A stretch of 64,000 nt of DNA. Origin: Tetrahymena elliotti 4EA (taxonomy: Eukaryota > Ciliophora > Oligohymenophorea > Hymenostomatida > Tetrahymenidae). The stretch covers positions 360,178 to 424,177 of the forward strand of contig JH720300.1 of the NCBI GenBank assembly GCA_000231825.2. Reading direction: 5' to 3'. The notes beneath the pieces are model-generated. The model was not told where the DNA came from, ran no database searches, and saw only the letters and a program-made list of their open reading frames with translations. Positions 12,772-25,619 of the stretch are shown here, one piece after another. Position numbers and translations under genes: made by a program. Within the stretch, counting starts at the first letter, position 1. Each line of letters opens with the position of its first letter.

Positions 12772-15700
12772 ATGATTAAACTCAACAGAAAGGCCAGCTA
12801 AGGCCATGTGAAAACGATATCTGCTAACAGCAAGGAAGATTATTTAAAGGAGCGCAATATCTTTTTTAAGGGAAATTGTCCGCAAATTTAAATTGATATT
12901 TCTAATTCAAATAAATTTTTATCTTAGCAGTTCACAATCCACTCAACAGCTTCTGCTTCAGTTTCTGGGAACACAACTACTATAGAGTAGTCCAGTAACT
13001 CTTCTCCATCATCAAAGTAAATCCTATTATCTAATATTTGCATAAAATATTCGAGATTGAAATTAAAATTATCAACATATTCATCAAATCATTGATCAGT
13101 TTACGATATCAAACAAATTTAAAATTACATTTTAATTTACTTTTAAAATGTTAAAATTATTTTTCAATTCAAAAGAAATGGTAAAAATTCACACAAAAGT
13201 CATAGATCGATTGAAATTAATCTTGTTGATGTGCATTAAGGTTTGAAGGATAAGTAGTAGGGTAGTGGATTGAATTAAATTTCAAATAGGTAAAGTGCCT
13301 CTATTTCTACTACTAGCCAGTAAAACAATACACAAATTCCTAACTCCTTCTTAGAAATTAAGTCCATGCTTTCAAATACTTCTAAGATAACTCTGAATCA
13401 AGGGATGCCAAATTAAAATAAAGAGAATTGCATACCATCTCCTAATTCTGTTGATAAGAACTAGCATCTTAATTCAATTACTGGAACAGGCGGCAATCTT
13501 AATACTTACAATTAAACACAAGGAAATTAATTAAATTACAACAATACAAGTTTAAGTGGTAATTCTAATAGCAACTACTTAACAAATAACAATAACACGT
13601 CTGCTATCAATAATCAAAGTGGAAGCAGTGTATTTAGTTTTAATGGGAATAATAGTGCAATTGGGACCTTCTAAAACAATACTTCAAACAACAGCAACAA
13701 TAATTCTAATTTTATTAATATCCCAAGTACAACAACTAACAGCACCAATCAACATTTGAATATGCTAAAGATTAATTGTTCTACTTCCCCTTCAAGTAGA
13801 GTTATAAGTACAAGTTTACTACAAGCTCCTTAAAACTTTAACTTAAATACAATTCAAAAAACATAAAAACTCTCCACTCATATCCAATCCAAATAAAATA
13901 GCTAAGTATCTTAATAATAAAAGGCTCCAGCTCTTTGCTTTGATGATGAAAATTAACCTGACTGGTAAAATAGAATGCATACTTAGCAATAACAACAGTA
14001 ATAGTAATCACAGCATTTACAGCTAAAGAATAGTATTTAAAATATTTCTTCAACAAATAATTTTCAATCAAATCAAAATGGAGGAAATTCAGGAGAAATT
14101 AAGTAAATAAAAAAGAAATAATTTGATTAATTTAAACCAACTTCAAAAGAAAGAGCAATCACATCTCCAATAGGGAATTCCAGACTCTTTTAGAATTTCA
14201 ATAACTTAGCTATTTAAAGCTTTAATTTATTACCTTCTAATTCTGCATCAAACAACAATTCATTAATTGTGAATGTTGCTTAGCATAGTAACCAACTAAA
14301 TAATAACAATTTTAATACACCCATAACATCAAATGCCAACTTATAGCAAACGGATTCAAAGCAATAATAAAAGAGTACCACTCAAATATAATCTTAAACT
14401 CAATCTCCTCTAGTTTTACAAAAGTAGTCTCTTTTAAGTTAAATTCATAATTAAAATCAAAACCAAAATGTATAAAATACTATATAAACTCAGCCAAGTG
14501 AGTCAACACAGAACTAAGCTTAATTGAATTAGTTCATTTAGGGTCATAAAAATATTTCCTAGTTGATTCAGTAGTAGATAGAAAACGATCTTAAAACTAC
14601 ACAATAGCAAAAATAAAGTTAATAATAGACTCACCAAATATCATAAAAGAAGAAAGAGTCAACTTAAACATAGTCTCCTTTTAAAGAAAAAACCTTAAAG
14701 ACAGATAAATCATAAAAATCAATAACAATAGTTGTTGGGAAAACAGATAAAAAAACAAGAGCAAGCGAAATTGAAGAATAAAAAACAGCAAATAAAAAAA
14801 TTCAAGAGTAAAATAATCAGCAAGAAGAAATTTAAAGACTCAAATAAGAGAATGAAAAATTGAGTAAAGAACTATCGATTTACAAAGTTGATCGCGAATT
14901 GTATGATAAATAAAAGGAATACATGTCAAAAGAAAGAGAGTTCTTTTAGAGTGAAAAGGATATTCTAAATAAATAAATTGAAGATTTACAAAATCAATTG
15001 AAATCGAAAGAGAATAATGATTTTTCATCTTAAAAAACCAAGGAGGCAGAATCTTAATTTTTGAAAGAAAGACTCTTCCAATACGAAAAGCGTAATAAAG
15101 AAATAGAAAATGAATACAGTGTGAATTCTAAAATTTATAAAGAAACAATCACTAAAAATCAAGAAGTTTTTTAAAAATATGAGGAGCTTAAAAGTGAATT
15201 GGATCAACTTAATCAAAATTATAAAATTTAGTCTACTTAACTCAACTCTACATAAATTGAGTTAGAGAGATTAAAATTAAAATCTGTCACTATGGAACAA
15301 GAAGAAGAAGATCTCAAACAAAGTCTAAAAAACACTAATGATAAACTTCTTTCCTCTTAATAAGAAGTGATTGAGCTTAGAAAAAAAAATAAAGATCTTT
15401 AAATAGAAATTGATTTATAAATACCTCAAACCAATATCATCTAAAAGCTTGAATCTGAAGTTGAACTTTGGAAGATAAAACACTAAACCCTAGAAAGAGT
15501 TCTTAACGATGAGCGCATGCATTCTTCTTTCGTGGTATATAAAATATTTTTTTTAATTTATCTTCAAAAAAGCTAATAGTAAATAACTACTTAATGCATA
15601 AAATTTGTTCAATAAATTTAATATTTTAGCTTTTTTAAAATAATAAATCTATCAATTGCTTTTATATAATTAAAAAGAATAAATATTACTATTCATCCAT

Positions 15701-17259
15701 TCAATATTAATCAGTAAGCATTGAAAAAATAGAAATTAATAAACAAATAAAATATTAAGAAATTTAAAATAAATGTTAAAGCTTAGTATACAATATTTAA
15801 AAGTATTATTGGAATTTTGAAAATTGAACTGAGATAAAAAATAAAGTTTAATAAAAATATCTAAAATTGTTCAACAAAGTAATAAATAAATGATTTTTAC
15901 AGAAATTTATTACAAGTTGATTTAAGATGCTGAGAAAAAATAAAGAAAAAAATTTAATTAAAGGATCTAATATATAGTATAATACAGGGTCTGGCTCAAT
16001 CCGTAAAAATTATTAATTCAAAGGGTAATTATTATTTTAAAAAATAATAATTCCCCTTTGAATTAATAATTTTTACGGATTGAGCCAGACCCTGTATTAT
16101 ACTATATATGATCTAATAATTTTTGAAATTTAGAAGTGATTAATTTATTAATTTAACTAAAAATAAATAGTATTAGAATTCAGAGTAAACAAGATAGAGT
16201 GTAGCTGGCTTAGAAATCGGGTATCTAAGATAGAACTTGAGTGAAAAAGAAAAAACCATTATGGAGCTCAGAATAGAAAATGAAAAAGTTACTTAGTAAG
16301 TAAAGAACCTTGAAATAGAGATTTAACAAAAATAAAAAATAATTGATTCTCAGGCTCAACAATTTTAACAAAATATGGTAATTTTTATTTAATTAGATGG
16401 ATTAGATATTTATGAATGTTTAAAAATAAAGGAACACCAATAACATTTTGAGTTTGAGCATCAAAAAAAGAAAATTCTCTAACTTTAAGAAGAAGCTGAT
16501 TAGTAATTCAACTAATATATTCAAACTAGAAAGGAGTTAGAAATGAAGAATAAAGAACTTGAATAACTTAAAAACCATCTTGCTCAATAAAAGGAATCTA
16601 GTGATTAAGTAATCATAATTTTTTTTTTAATTATTAAAGGATGTATTTTATAATAGAATGAGTTGCAGTCTTACAAAAAGCTCTTAGAAGATTGCAGAAA
16701 TGAATTAGGAGATGTTTATTAACTTATGAATTCAAGAAAGAGAGATGCAGATCTTGCATAAAAACAAGTAAAATTTTTTATTTTTTAGAATTTACTACAC
16801 TCATTTAGTTTTTTATAAATTTGTTTTTTAATTAATTGATTTATTTTTTGTTTTAAAGTTGGCTGAGCAAAAAGAAATTATGGATGAACTTAAAAATAAA
16901 AGCAGAGCTTAAGAGACTGAGTTGCTTTGCTTAAGAGAAACATATGATAATGTTGTGAGAGAATTAGAAAAGACAATAAAATAATATGAATAATATAAGA
17001 AAGTTTATGAAATGTAAAGTGTTGAACTACACCATAAAAACAGAGAAATTTTAGAACTCCTTCAAGAAGTCGATGTACTTAAAATTAAATATGAAGATTT
17101 GTTGTAACAACAACAGCCAGCATCTGAGAACACCAAACATTCAAGAGTAATTATTAATAATATTAATATTCCTTATTTTAAATTAATGAAATCATAAAGG
17201 TAATTACAAAGATGACATTTTCAAGAGCTGAAGAAGAGTTTAATGCAGACTTATTCTGA
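12772..17259 (+). CDS. Ser/Asn/Gln-rich protein with long C-terminal coiled coil
   Basis: Predicted 1,139 residues. Exons: 12772-13016, 13176-15534, 16198-16377, 16432-16608, 16657-16767, 16859-17146, 17200-17259. Exon 1 starts MIKLNRKASQGHVKTISANS and is joined in phase 2 to the large second exon. Residues to about 640 are low-complexity Ser/Asn/Gln/Thr with many TAA/TAG glutamines and few charged residues. From about 640 to the end the sequence is Glu/Lys/Gln heptads (for example LNKQIEDLQNQLKSKENND, LEIEIQQKQKIIDSQ), followed by a short tail MTFSRAEEEFNADLF. The disordered head plus coiled-coil tail suggests a scaffold, perhaps of the ciliate cortex or basal bodies, but that is inference only. 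The 663-nt second intron carries a palindromic insertion. The 54- and 48-nt introns are multiples of three without TGA, so retention would keep the frame. No family recognised. Confidence 0.75.
15535..16197 (+). other. Enlarged intron hosting a palindromic element
   Basis: A 663-nt intron with donor GTATAT after codon GTG and acceptor GATAG before AGT, both phase 0. It is several times longer than the other introns of the gene (48-159 nt). Without the 140-bp palindrome and one copy of its flanking duplication it would still be about 517 nt. The remaining sequence is AT-rich with nothing recognisable. Confidence 0.7.
15964..16115. mobile_element. MITE-like palindromic (foldback) element with GATCTA duplication
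   Basis: Positions 15970-16109 form an inverted repeat of two 70-base arms with only about two mismatches and essentially no loop. The arm begins ATATATAGTATAATACAGGG and continues through TCTGGCTCAATCCG, far less AT-rich than the host intron. The hexamer GATCTA sits directly on both sides (15964-15969 and 16110-16115), and the match extends to GATCTAATA if the overlapping A/T border is counted. An element made only of terminal inverted repeats, flanked by a short direct repeat, is the signature of a non-autonomous DNA transposon. The inner CAGGGT next to TA recalls Tc1/mariner ends, but the palindrome extends beyond that point, so family assignment is uncertain. Confidence 0.8.
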
Positions 17260-18623
17260 ATGAAGATAATTTATAAAAAATAAATAATAACTTTAAATTA
17301 CTAAATTTAATTTATATAAAAATTATATATTATAATTAATAATTTGTCATATTTCCTTACATATTTATTAGCAGTTGATATTCTTATTATTTGAACAGCA
17401 GCATAAGCTAGAAAAATAGGTAGCATGTTTCTTTTAATAAATATTTCATCAAATACACACTTTACTAAACTAAATAAAAATCTTAACAAAAATAAATAAT
17501 TTACATATTTCAATATAAATGTAGGGATTTTACATGTTGACATATCAAGATAATTTCAAACAATTCAAACATTAATTTAAAAGATTTATTCTAAATTTTC
17601 TTTTTTTTTAAATTTTATTCTTGGATGATGTTTTTCAAACTTTGTCTTGTTAAACTAATTTTATCAATTGAAATTATTTTCTTTATTTTAGAAAAGATAA
17701 CAAAAGAAATAGCTTTTTATCAACTTTTAATAAAATTTTTAATTTAAATAAATCATTAAATGAAAAAGTTAGTTAATCAATTTAAAACTAAATTAAATAT
17801 AAAACCAAATAAAAGTATTTATGAATACTTAATCTTCATTTCTAATATAATTTAGTTATTTGAACTTAATTTTAAAAAACAATAAAAAGTAAAACTTAAA
17901 ATTGAAAATCTATTAAAAATAGATAGAAGAAAAGACAAACAAAACTAGTAAATTTGTGTTTAATTTTTTTGACTAGATTATATTTAAATTTACTTTTTAT
18001 TATTTGCTTAATTATTTATTTAAAATAGATAAGCAGAAAGTAGAGATATTTTTATAATTTTGCTGAAAAGAATATTTTTACTGATATTTCTAAAATTCAA
18101 ATTACAAATAATTGCAAAATGTTTTATATTGAATTAGAAATAGATATTTGATATTGAAATATATCTAAATTAAATTTGGTTCAATGATTCTACTATTGTT
18201 TGAATTAATTATTGAATATCTATGTAGCATATAATTGTCATACATCTATATTGATATAATAATATATCAGATATTTAATAGAAATGTTATTGAGTAATTA
18301 AAATCACAAGTAATAAAAACAATAAAATAGACGAGTTTGCTGTCAATCACAAAATTTAGAAATTGTTTTGAGGTTTTTATGATTTTGAAGATTTAAACTA
18401 AAAATTAAAAAAAAATATTGGTAAATTTGAAAAGTTAATTTATTACTAAATAATTTAAAATCTTCTATAAAAACAAGCAACCAATCTTATAAATCTATAG
18501 CGATTGATTGATATTTAGATTCACTTCTTGAAAACTCTTAGATTTTTTAGCTTATTAATAGAGTTCGGCACCATTTAAAATAATAAATTATAGCATTAAC
18601 TTGTAAGGTAGATAAATATAAAA
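17260..18623. other. AT-rich spacer
   Basis: About 1.36 kb between two plus-strand genes. A minus-strand open stretch near 17307-17543 is hydrophobic but overlaps the 3' end of the upstream gene when read with TGA-only stops, and has no family signal. Nothing else stands out. Confidence 0.55.
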
Positions 18624-21600
18624 ATGAGACCTTCAAGGACTCGCGAGGAGAGAGCATAAAATAATCTTTACTTAAATGAGTAAGATCTAGTTAAAGAACA
18701 TCAAAGACAAGCTGAAGAAAAGCGAAAAATGAAATAATTACAAGAATTATAAGATAAAGAAGAAACACTAAATCATTATAAAAATAACATGGTAGGAAAT
18801 GGAAATATAGATCCTGAAACAGCAGATATGCTTAAAAAGCTTAAATAAGAAGAAGATTTTGTCAATAGATTAAAAGCTCAATTAGAAAATTAGGATCCTG
18901 ATCTATTTATAAAATTGAAAGAGGAATAAACTCAAAAACAAAGAAGAGAAAAAGTTGAGCAATACCAAAAAATTCAATCTGAAAACAATGACCCAAATGA
19001 GTTTATGTTTGTTAGAGATCCTACCTCTGGCTAGTAGCTCAGTAAAGGAGAAATAGAAAGGTAAATAAAGACTTTCAATTTATATATTATTCCTAAATTT
19101 ATATTTAATTTTTTGAGTTTTTGGAAAAGAATGTTAAAAGCAAGAGTTCATTTTAAGGAAATGTTTTAAAATTATGAAATTAGATTTTATTTGAATAGAT
19201 TTAAAATCAATTGTTTTAATATCTAAAGGTAGAAGAGACTTTAACTAAGAGAGTAAGAGAGACAAAGAAGACTTTTAGGTTAAGAAAGTAGTGCTTATGA
19301 TTAATAAAAGAGAGATTAACCTCTTTCTCTTCCTTTCTAATTAGAGTAATAAATTAATGGAGCAACCGAAGAAGAAAGAAAATAGAAAAAACTGAATGAT
19401 TTATTTGATGAACCTTCACAACCTAATTTTAACAACTATGTCAATAATAATAACAACAATAATATATATGGTAGCAAAAATAATACTAATAATGATGATA
19501 ATGAGGATATGTTTAGACAAACTTAATCTAATTTCCATCATAATTAAAACTTCAATGGATTTTCGAAATAGAATTATGATGAATATGACAATAGAAATAC
19601 AGAAGTTTATCCATAGTAAAATAGTTAAAATGTAAGAAATAATTAAGAATAATATGAAGAAACTGATATTTTTGGGAATAAGAAAAGTAAGAAGGTAATT
19701 TAATCTGAGTAGCCAAATAGACCTACAGATAATTCTTACTTGGGAGGAGATTATGAAGGAAACCAAAACTATTAAAGCCCTTAATAGAATAATATTTATA
19801 CCTAAAACACTCAAAAACTTTAGTAAAACTTTTCCCATCATCGCAAAAGAAGCTTCCATGAAAATCAATAAGATGATGGTAAGTTGCCTTCAATTTAAAG
19901 CAATAACAGGAAATCAAATGATGTCTCACTTAAGTAAAATTAATAAAACTATGGTGGAAATAACATATTTGGTCCTGCAGGAAATCAAATGGACTCTAAA
20001 AAAGAAAAGATGCTGAAGTATCGCTAAGAACTAGATCAACAAAAAGAAATCAAAAATTAAATAGGTTTCTCAATTAAGCCATACAGTGCTCAGCAAGAAA
20101 AGAGAAGTCATAATTATTAAGGTAGTCCTTCAAGTAAGTTACCCCCACCTATCCCAAATAGTAACAATAGCAACAACAATAATAATAACAGAGATGGATT
20201 TTTTGATAAATTTGGTTAAGATCCTCAATTTAAAAAGAATCTTTAGAATTGGGAATAATAATAGTTCAGAAATCTTTAAAATGCACCTGTTTAATTTAAA
20301 CCTTATTCTGCTTAGGTTTCTAGAGAACCTAAGAATCCCTATAACCGTTAATAAAGCAGCAATAATGTCAACAATAATAACGATAATAACTTTTTTGATA
20401 AGTTTGGGTAAGATCATCCAAATACTAAAAATCATCTTCGTAGACCCCAAAGTTACTAAAATCTTGATGAGTAATAGCAAAACATGAATAAAATGTCAAA
20501 GTAAGAATATGCAGATTTTATCATGAAAGATATATCAGGAAGCAGTAACGCATAAAATAATCGAGGAGCTTCTAATTAATATGATAATAATAATAATAAC
20601 AACAATTCATTTAGATAATAGGGTAATTTAAATAGATCATTAAATAACTTAGATGACTAAAGAATTTTAGATAATAATAATAACAACAACTATAACAGGT
20701 TCGATAACTTTAATGAAGTCAGCCCTTACAGCAACTAACAGAACTAATAGTAACAACAATAAGTTTAAAATAATAAACTAGCTGCTGGTGGTGGTGGATT
20801 ATTCTTAACTGATGAAGAAGAACAGAAAAACAGATAAAGAGAAAAATAGAGAGAACTTTAAAAAGAATTGGAAGAATAAATTAGACTCAAAAAGTAATAA
20901 AAGGAAGATGAAAAAAGGAAATAAATAGAATACGATCAAAGATATGGAATGGGATTGGATAAATAGGGTAATGAAGCCCCTTAAAGAGGAGCTAATTAGC
21001 AATAATAACAATAGTAGTAATAGCAATTAAATTATCAACCATCTGGGAAAAGTTTAGATTATGATTAGTAAGGATTTGATTATAATAGTGGAAATTAAAA
21101 GGAGTAAAATAAATATGATCAGGTTTATTAGTAATAGCCTCAGTAATAGCAATAGTAGTAAGGAGGTAATTATGCTAGAAATAAAGTTCTTTTAAATGAA
21201 AATATGGATAAAGAGGGACAATTAAAAGCTATGGAGGCTAAGAAAAGATATGCTGAAGAGCTCAATCAATAAAAGTAGGAAGCTGAATTGAAAAAGTAAC
21301 AAGAAAAGAAAAGGCAATAAGAAGAAGATCTTTTAGAAGAAATGAAAATGTAAAAGCAAAGAGAAGAAGATAAGAGAAAGCATCAAGAAGAAGAGTAAAA
21401 AAAGAATAGATAGAAACAAGAAGTAGATGACTTCAATAAAAATAGAAAAGTAGATTAAGATGACAAAAGTAAAGGTGAAAGAGTTAAAGCTGGGTACCAA
21501 GATCCAATTTAAAATGAAAATATTGTAAGTAGTCAGAACAATCGCAAACCAAATTATCACAATACAAAGAATGCTGTAAACAACAACCTCGATGGCTTAG

Positions 21601-24600
21601 AGAATAGATTTGGAGAATAAAATAAATTGAATGAAAGTACAAAGAGATTAGACATTTTTGACAAGAATCTCAGCATTTAACAATACAATAATAATGACTT
21701 TGATTATAACAATCAAAACAATAACTTAAGCAATAATAATTAGAATAATTTTAACAATTTTGGATAAAATGACTTTAAGTCTTAATAATTTTAGCAAAAT
21801 TAGTTTTCATAGTTATAAAATAATTAATTTTAATAAAATTATTAGCAAAACAATTAATTCTAGCCAAATGGTGGTATGCCCAATAATAATATGCAATTTT
21901 CATAAAACATGAACATGATGAATTAGATGATGCCTTTTCCAAATTAGTTTGATTATAACAATATGTATAATCCTTATTAAATTATGATGCAGCAATAATA
22001 GTTTTAAAATATGATGCAAATGATGCAGATGGATCATTAATATTTCAACTAAATGCCCATGGCCCCTCCAAATCTTTAGTTTTACCTCTATAACAGGAAT
22101 GAATTTGAGATTTAAAAATAGATTATGGAAGAAAAACTTAGAATTAATTAATTTGCTTTGCAAGAATAAAACTTAATTGACGAATACAGATAAAGACTTG
22201 TTAAGGCTAAGGAAGACAAAGATGAATTTGATAGAAAAATAAATCGCATGAAATAAGAACTAGAAAGTAAATTTGGAGAGCATTTTAACATGCAGCTTTT
22301 TTCACAAGTTATTCTAGATGATTCATAACGAAATAGACAAGTCTCAGTCGATTTTTTATAACAATCAGTTGCTAATTTTAGGAAAAACACTGAGTCTTTA
22401 GATCAGTAAATATAAAAAAAGCAAACAAATTCTAATTTCTTTTTGAGCAGTTCTTAAAAGCCTCCTCTTCCTTTTGATACTGCCTCACATTAACTCCCTA
22501 GTTCTTAATTGAATTAAAGAAAAAATTTAAATACTGTAGGTATCAATGATTCTAACAATTCTTTGTATAACTAAATAAAAAAGCTAGAAGAACCAAGCAA
22601 CTACTTAATGCCTCCAGCTTAGCCTTAAAGAATGAGTTAAATGATAGTAAATTAATCGAATTTTGAAGGAACTCTTAGATGTGATACAAAATTAGAGGAA
22701 ATTGTGGGCTTTGATTTTGATCAAAGTTTTGTTAGAGATAAATTGGAATTTGAGCAATAAAATAAAACAAAGAACTAACTTAATGACTCATAGTAAAAAG
22801 AACATATCATTGCTGATAATACTTAACCTAAATAGAGAAATAATATTTAATTTGAAGATAGTAACATGCTTAGAGTACCTGATTAATTTTAGAACAATAT
22901 GAATGATGATAAAATTTAATAGTCATTTATGCAAAAAACATATCAATCTGTCAATGCAAGCATTGCCAATACTAACTTGAACAACAACACAAATGCTAAC
23001 AATGCTCAATAGAGTTAGTTTAGTTATCAAAAATCTAACTTTAACCATAATAGTTAGAATTTTAATGAAAAGGAATCTGTGATAGAAGAGATGTAAAATG
23101 AAGAGATGGATGACAGTTAGAAAAATAATGATAAATCTGTATCAAATAATAATACTCAGATCTCATCAAATAAAAACCCTATCAGAAATGATGAAAATAA
23201 ATTTAAATTCAAAAAATTAGAAAGACAAAATTTAATGAAAAATGCCAGCGACTTCAACAATCATGATGAGGTAGAAGAGTAAGAACATTAAATGCATTAT
23301 TAGTTAAAAAGTGATTAAAAGAGTTAGGATGATGAAGATTAAGATTAATTTTATTCATCAGGATATGCTTAAAGTGAGAGCAAAAGAATAGCTACTTCCT
23401 AGATTAATTATAATGAATCATAATAACCTTATTAAAGTTAGTTGATTAATTTAGAGCTTAAGAAAACTGCAGACTATTACAAAGTTTTCTAAGAGCACTT
23501 TGCTTAAGAAGATGGCAAAGAATCTCGTTTCTCTAAATACAATCACTCTAATAATGATGACTAAGATGAAAACGAAGATGATGATGGATTTGAGAAGTAA
23601 AAAAGAAAGAAAAGTGATAAAGAAGATTTTGATGAAATAGGAGAAGATGAAGATGGATTTGAGCCTGATGGTTACCAAGTGAATAAATATTATAATAAGG
23701 AATAGATAGTTGAAGAAGATATTGAAGGTACAGGAACTGGAAAGAATATTCATTTTGAAGATAAATTCCATTTTGATAGTGAACACAAGAATAAACTTAA
23801 ATTAGCTATGGCTGAGATAAATAGAAATAGCAACGAATTAGGTCAATTAGAGAATACAAATAAATAGTCTAAAGACAATACTATAAATTCTATCTAAACT
23901 AATACTGGAAATATTAGCAAAGGAAATACTTTAAATTCTAGTAAAGGAAATATTATCAACTCTAAAAAGGATGTTTAAATGAATCAAAACACCAAATAAA
24001 ATCAAAGAGACATTTCTTATTAACAAATTCAATAACATTTAGATGAATCAGTGAATGTTCCTAAAAAAGAAAGAAAGGAAGATGATGGATTAGGATAAAC
24101 TCAAATTAGTGAGATCCATTCCACTCTTAAGGAAACAGATATGGATAAAAAGATACCTGCTAATGTAATGAAATTGCTAAGACATCACACTGATATACTT
24201 CACAATTCTCAAACATTGAATGAAAGCAGTTCAAACAAAAATGCAATATAAAACAAAAATAATGATTCAAATTTAAATGAAAAGAGAGAAACTAGAACTC
24301 CTGCAGTTCCTAAAAACTCACACTTGTTGATTCAACAAAATTTAGAAGCAAAAAAATCAGCTTAAGAAATAAATTGGGAAATGTAATAACAATAAATGAT
24401 TGATCAAAAATCCTACAAATTCTAAAGCTAACACTGGAACTAAGATTTGACAAGCAAAAAGGCACTCTAAAACTAGCAACAGCAACAATATGATGATGAA
24501 ATTCCTGAAGTGATTGAATTTAATCATTAGCAAGAGATAGAAATGAAAGATCCAGAATACAACATTCCCGAGCATTCATTGGTTTTACCAGAAGATGAAA

Positions 24601-25619
24601 TCGATAAAGAAAAAATTGGATAATTCATAGAGTCAAGTAGTGGTTAGAAGAACTTAACAAAATTGTCAGATCCTGAAGACCAATAAACAATGTAAAGTGA
24701 AGATTTTGATAATAATGAAGATTTACAACGTCATATGCAATTAAATATGCTTAAAAACCTTAATAACTAAATGAAAGAACAACACATTTAAAATGTCAAA
24801 AATATGAAACTGAGACCATATAGTGCTAACATGCCACTTGTACTCAATTCAGCAAGTAGACAGAATGTAAATCCCAACTCAAATAACAACACTAATGCTA
24901 ACTTCAATATAAATGTGAATAATTCAAACATAACAGCATACAGCACCAATCACAACAACTACAATTCAAATAATAATAACAATACTTACAATTCTAATTA
25001 TAATAGTATACAAGATAAAAAATCAAGTTGTGGCTTTAAAAAACCAAAGACTATTGATATTTTTGGTAAAATAACATCCCCAAAAAATCATATTCCTCCC
25101 TTAGAATAAAGTTCATCTAAAAATAAAATAACTAATACATATTTAGAAGAATAAAACCAACCTAGTTAGCCAGCAATATTCCAATACAAAAGTAATAGTA
25201 CCAGCTATGAGTAAAGTTAATTCATAAATAACCTTAATAATAACAATAATAACCCACCTCATAAGCTAGTATCAATGACAAGAATGGATGATTAAACAGG
25301 AATATATAATAATCTCATAAATCCTTCATCAATACTACATGAAGAGCAGTCCTACCAACTTGGAGGATAGAACAGCAGTTAACCCTCATTTATTCGTCAT
25401 GACATACAAAGCGATTATAATAGTGACAATTTAAACAATAATAACTAAAATAAACCTGCCTCATCAACTCAAAGTCTTCCTAAAAAGTCAGAAATGATAT
25501 TGAATAGACTAAATAATATTATATCTACATTAGAAAACTCTTCAGAAAACTCAATTCAAATTGAAGAAAAAAAAGAATATAAGCAAAATGTGTTTAGATC
25601 AAGCTTTAATAAAAATTGA
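18624..25619 (+). CDS. Giant Asn/Gln-rich protein with charged coiled-coil blocks
   Basis: Two exons, 18624-19060 and 19229-25619, joined in phase 2 across a 168-nt intron; 2,275 residues. The head (MRPSRTREERAQNNLYLNEQ) is followed by alternating charged helices (for example QREKQRELQKELEEQIRLKK near 20835-20895 and EELNQQKQEAELKKQQEKKR near 21255-21315), long Asn and Gln runs including about ten consecutive Gln near 20994-21024, a Met/Gln/Asn-rich block around 21880-22060, and an acidic block around 23550-23690. Short motifs recur: FFDKFGQ twice (about 20198 and 20388), PYSA(Q/N) three times (about 20080, 20300, 24815), and (D/N)IFG several times. Charged Glu/Lys/Arg helices between disordered tracts recall centrosome or axoneme coiled-coil proteins such as CSPP1, but I cannot show homology. 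Codons switch among CAA, TAA and TAG for Gln. One uninterrupted 6.39-kb frame in AT-rich DNA makes the gene certain; its role is unknown. Confidence 0.85.

Noticed and set aside
12678..13043. Minus-strand 121-codon frame (MQILDNRIYFDDGEELLDYS)
   Set aside because: It looked protein-like, but the plus strand of the same DNA encodes a Ser-rich first exon (12772-13016) that splices in phase to the large downstream gene. The minus frame is its antisense shadow.
17307..17543. Minus-strand hydrophobic frame MSTCKIPTFILKYVNYLFLL
   Set aside because: A/T-driven composition and, under TGA-only stops, it runs antisense into the neighbouring gene; no family signal.
19416..19868. Minus-strand 150-codon Ile/Leu-rich frame
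   Set aside because: It is the antisense of Asn-rich (AAT/AAC) repeats in the giant gene. The hydrophobic appearance comes from complementing Asn codons.
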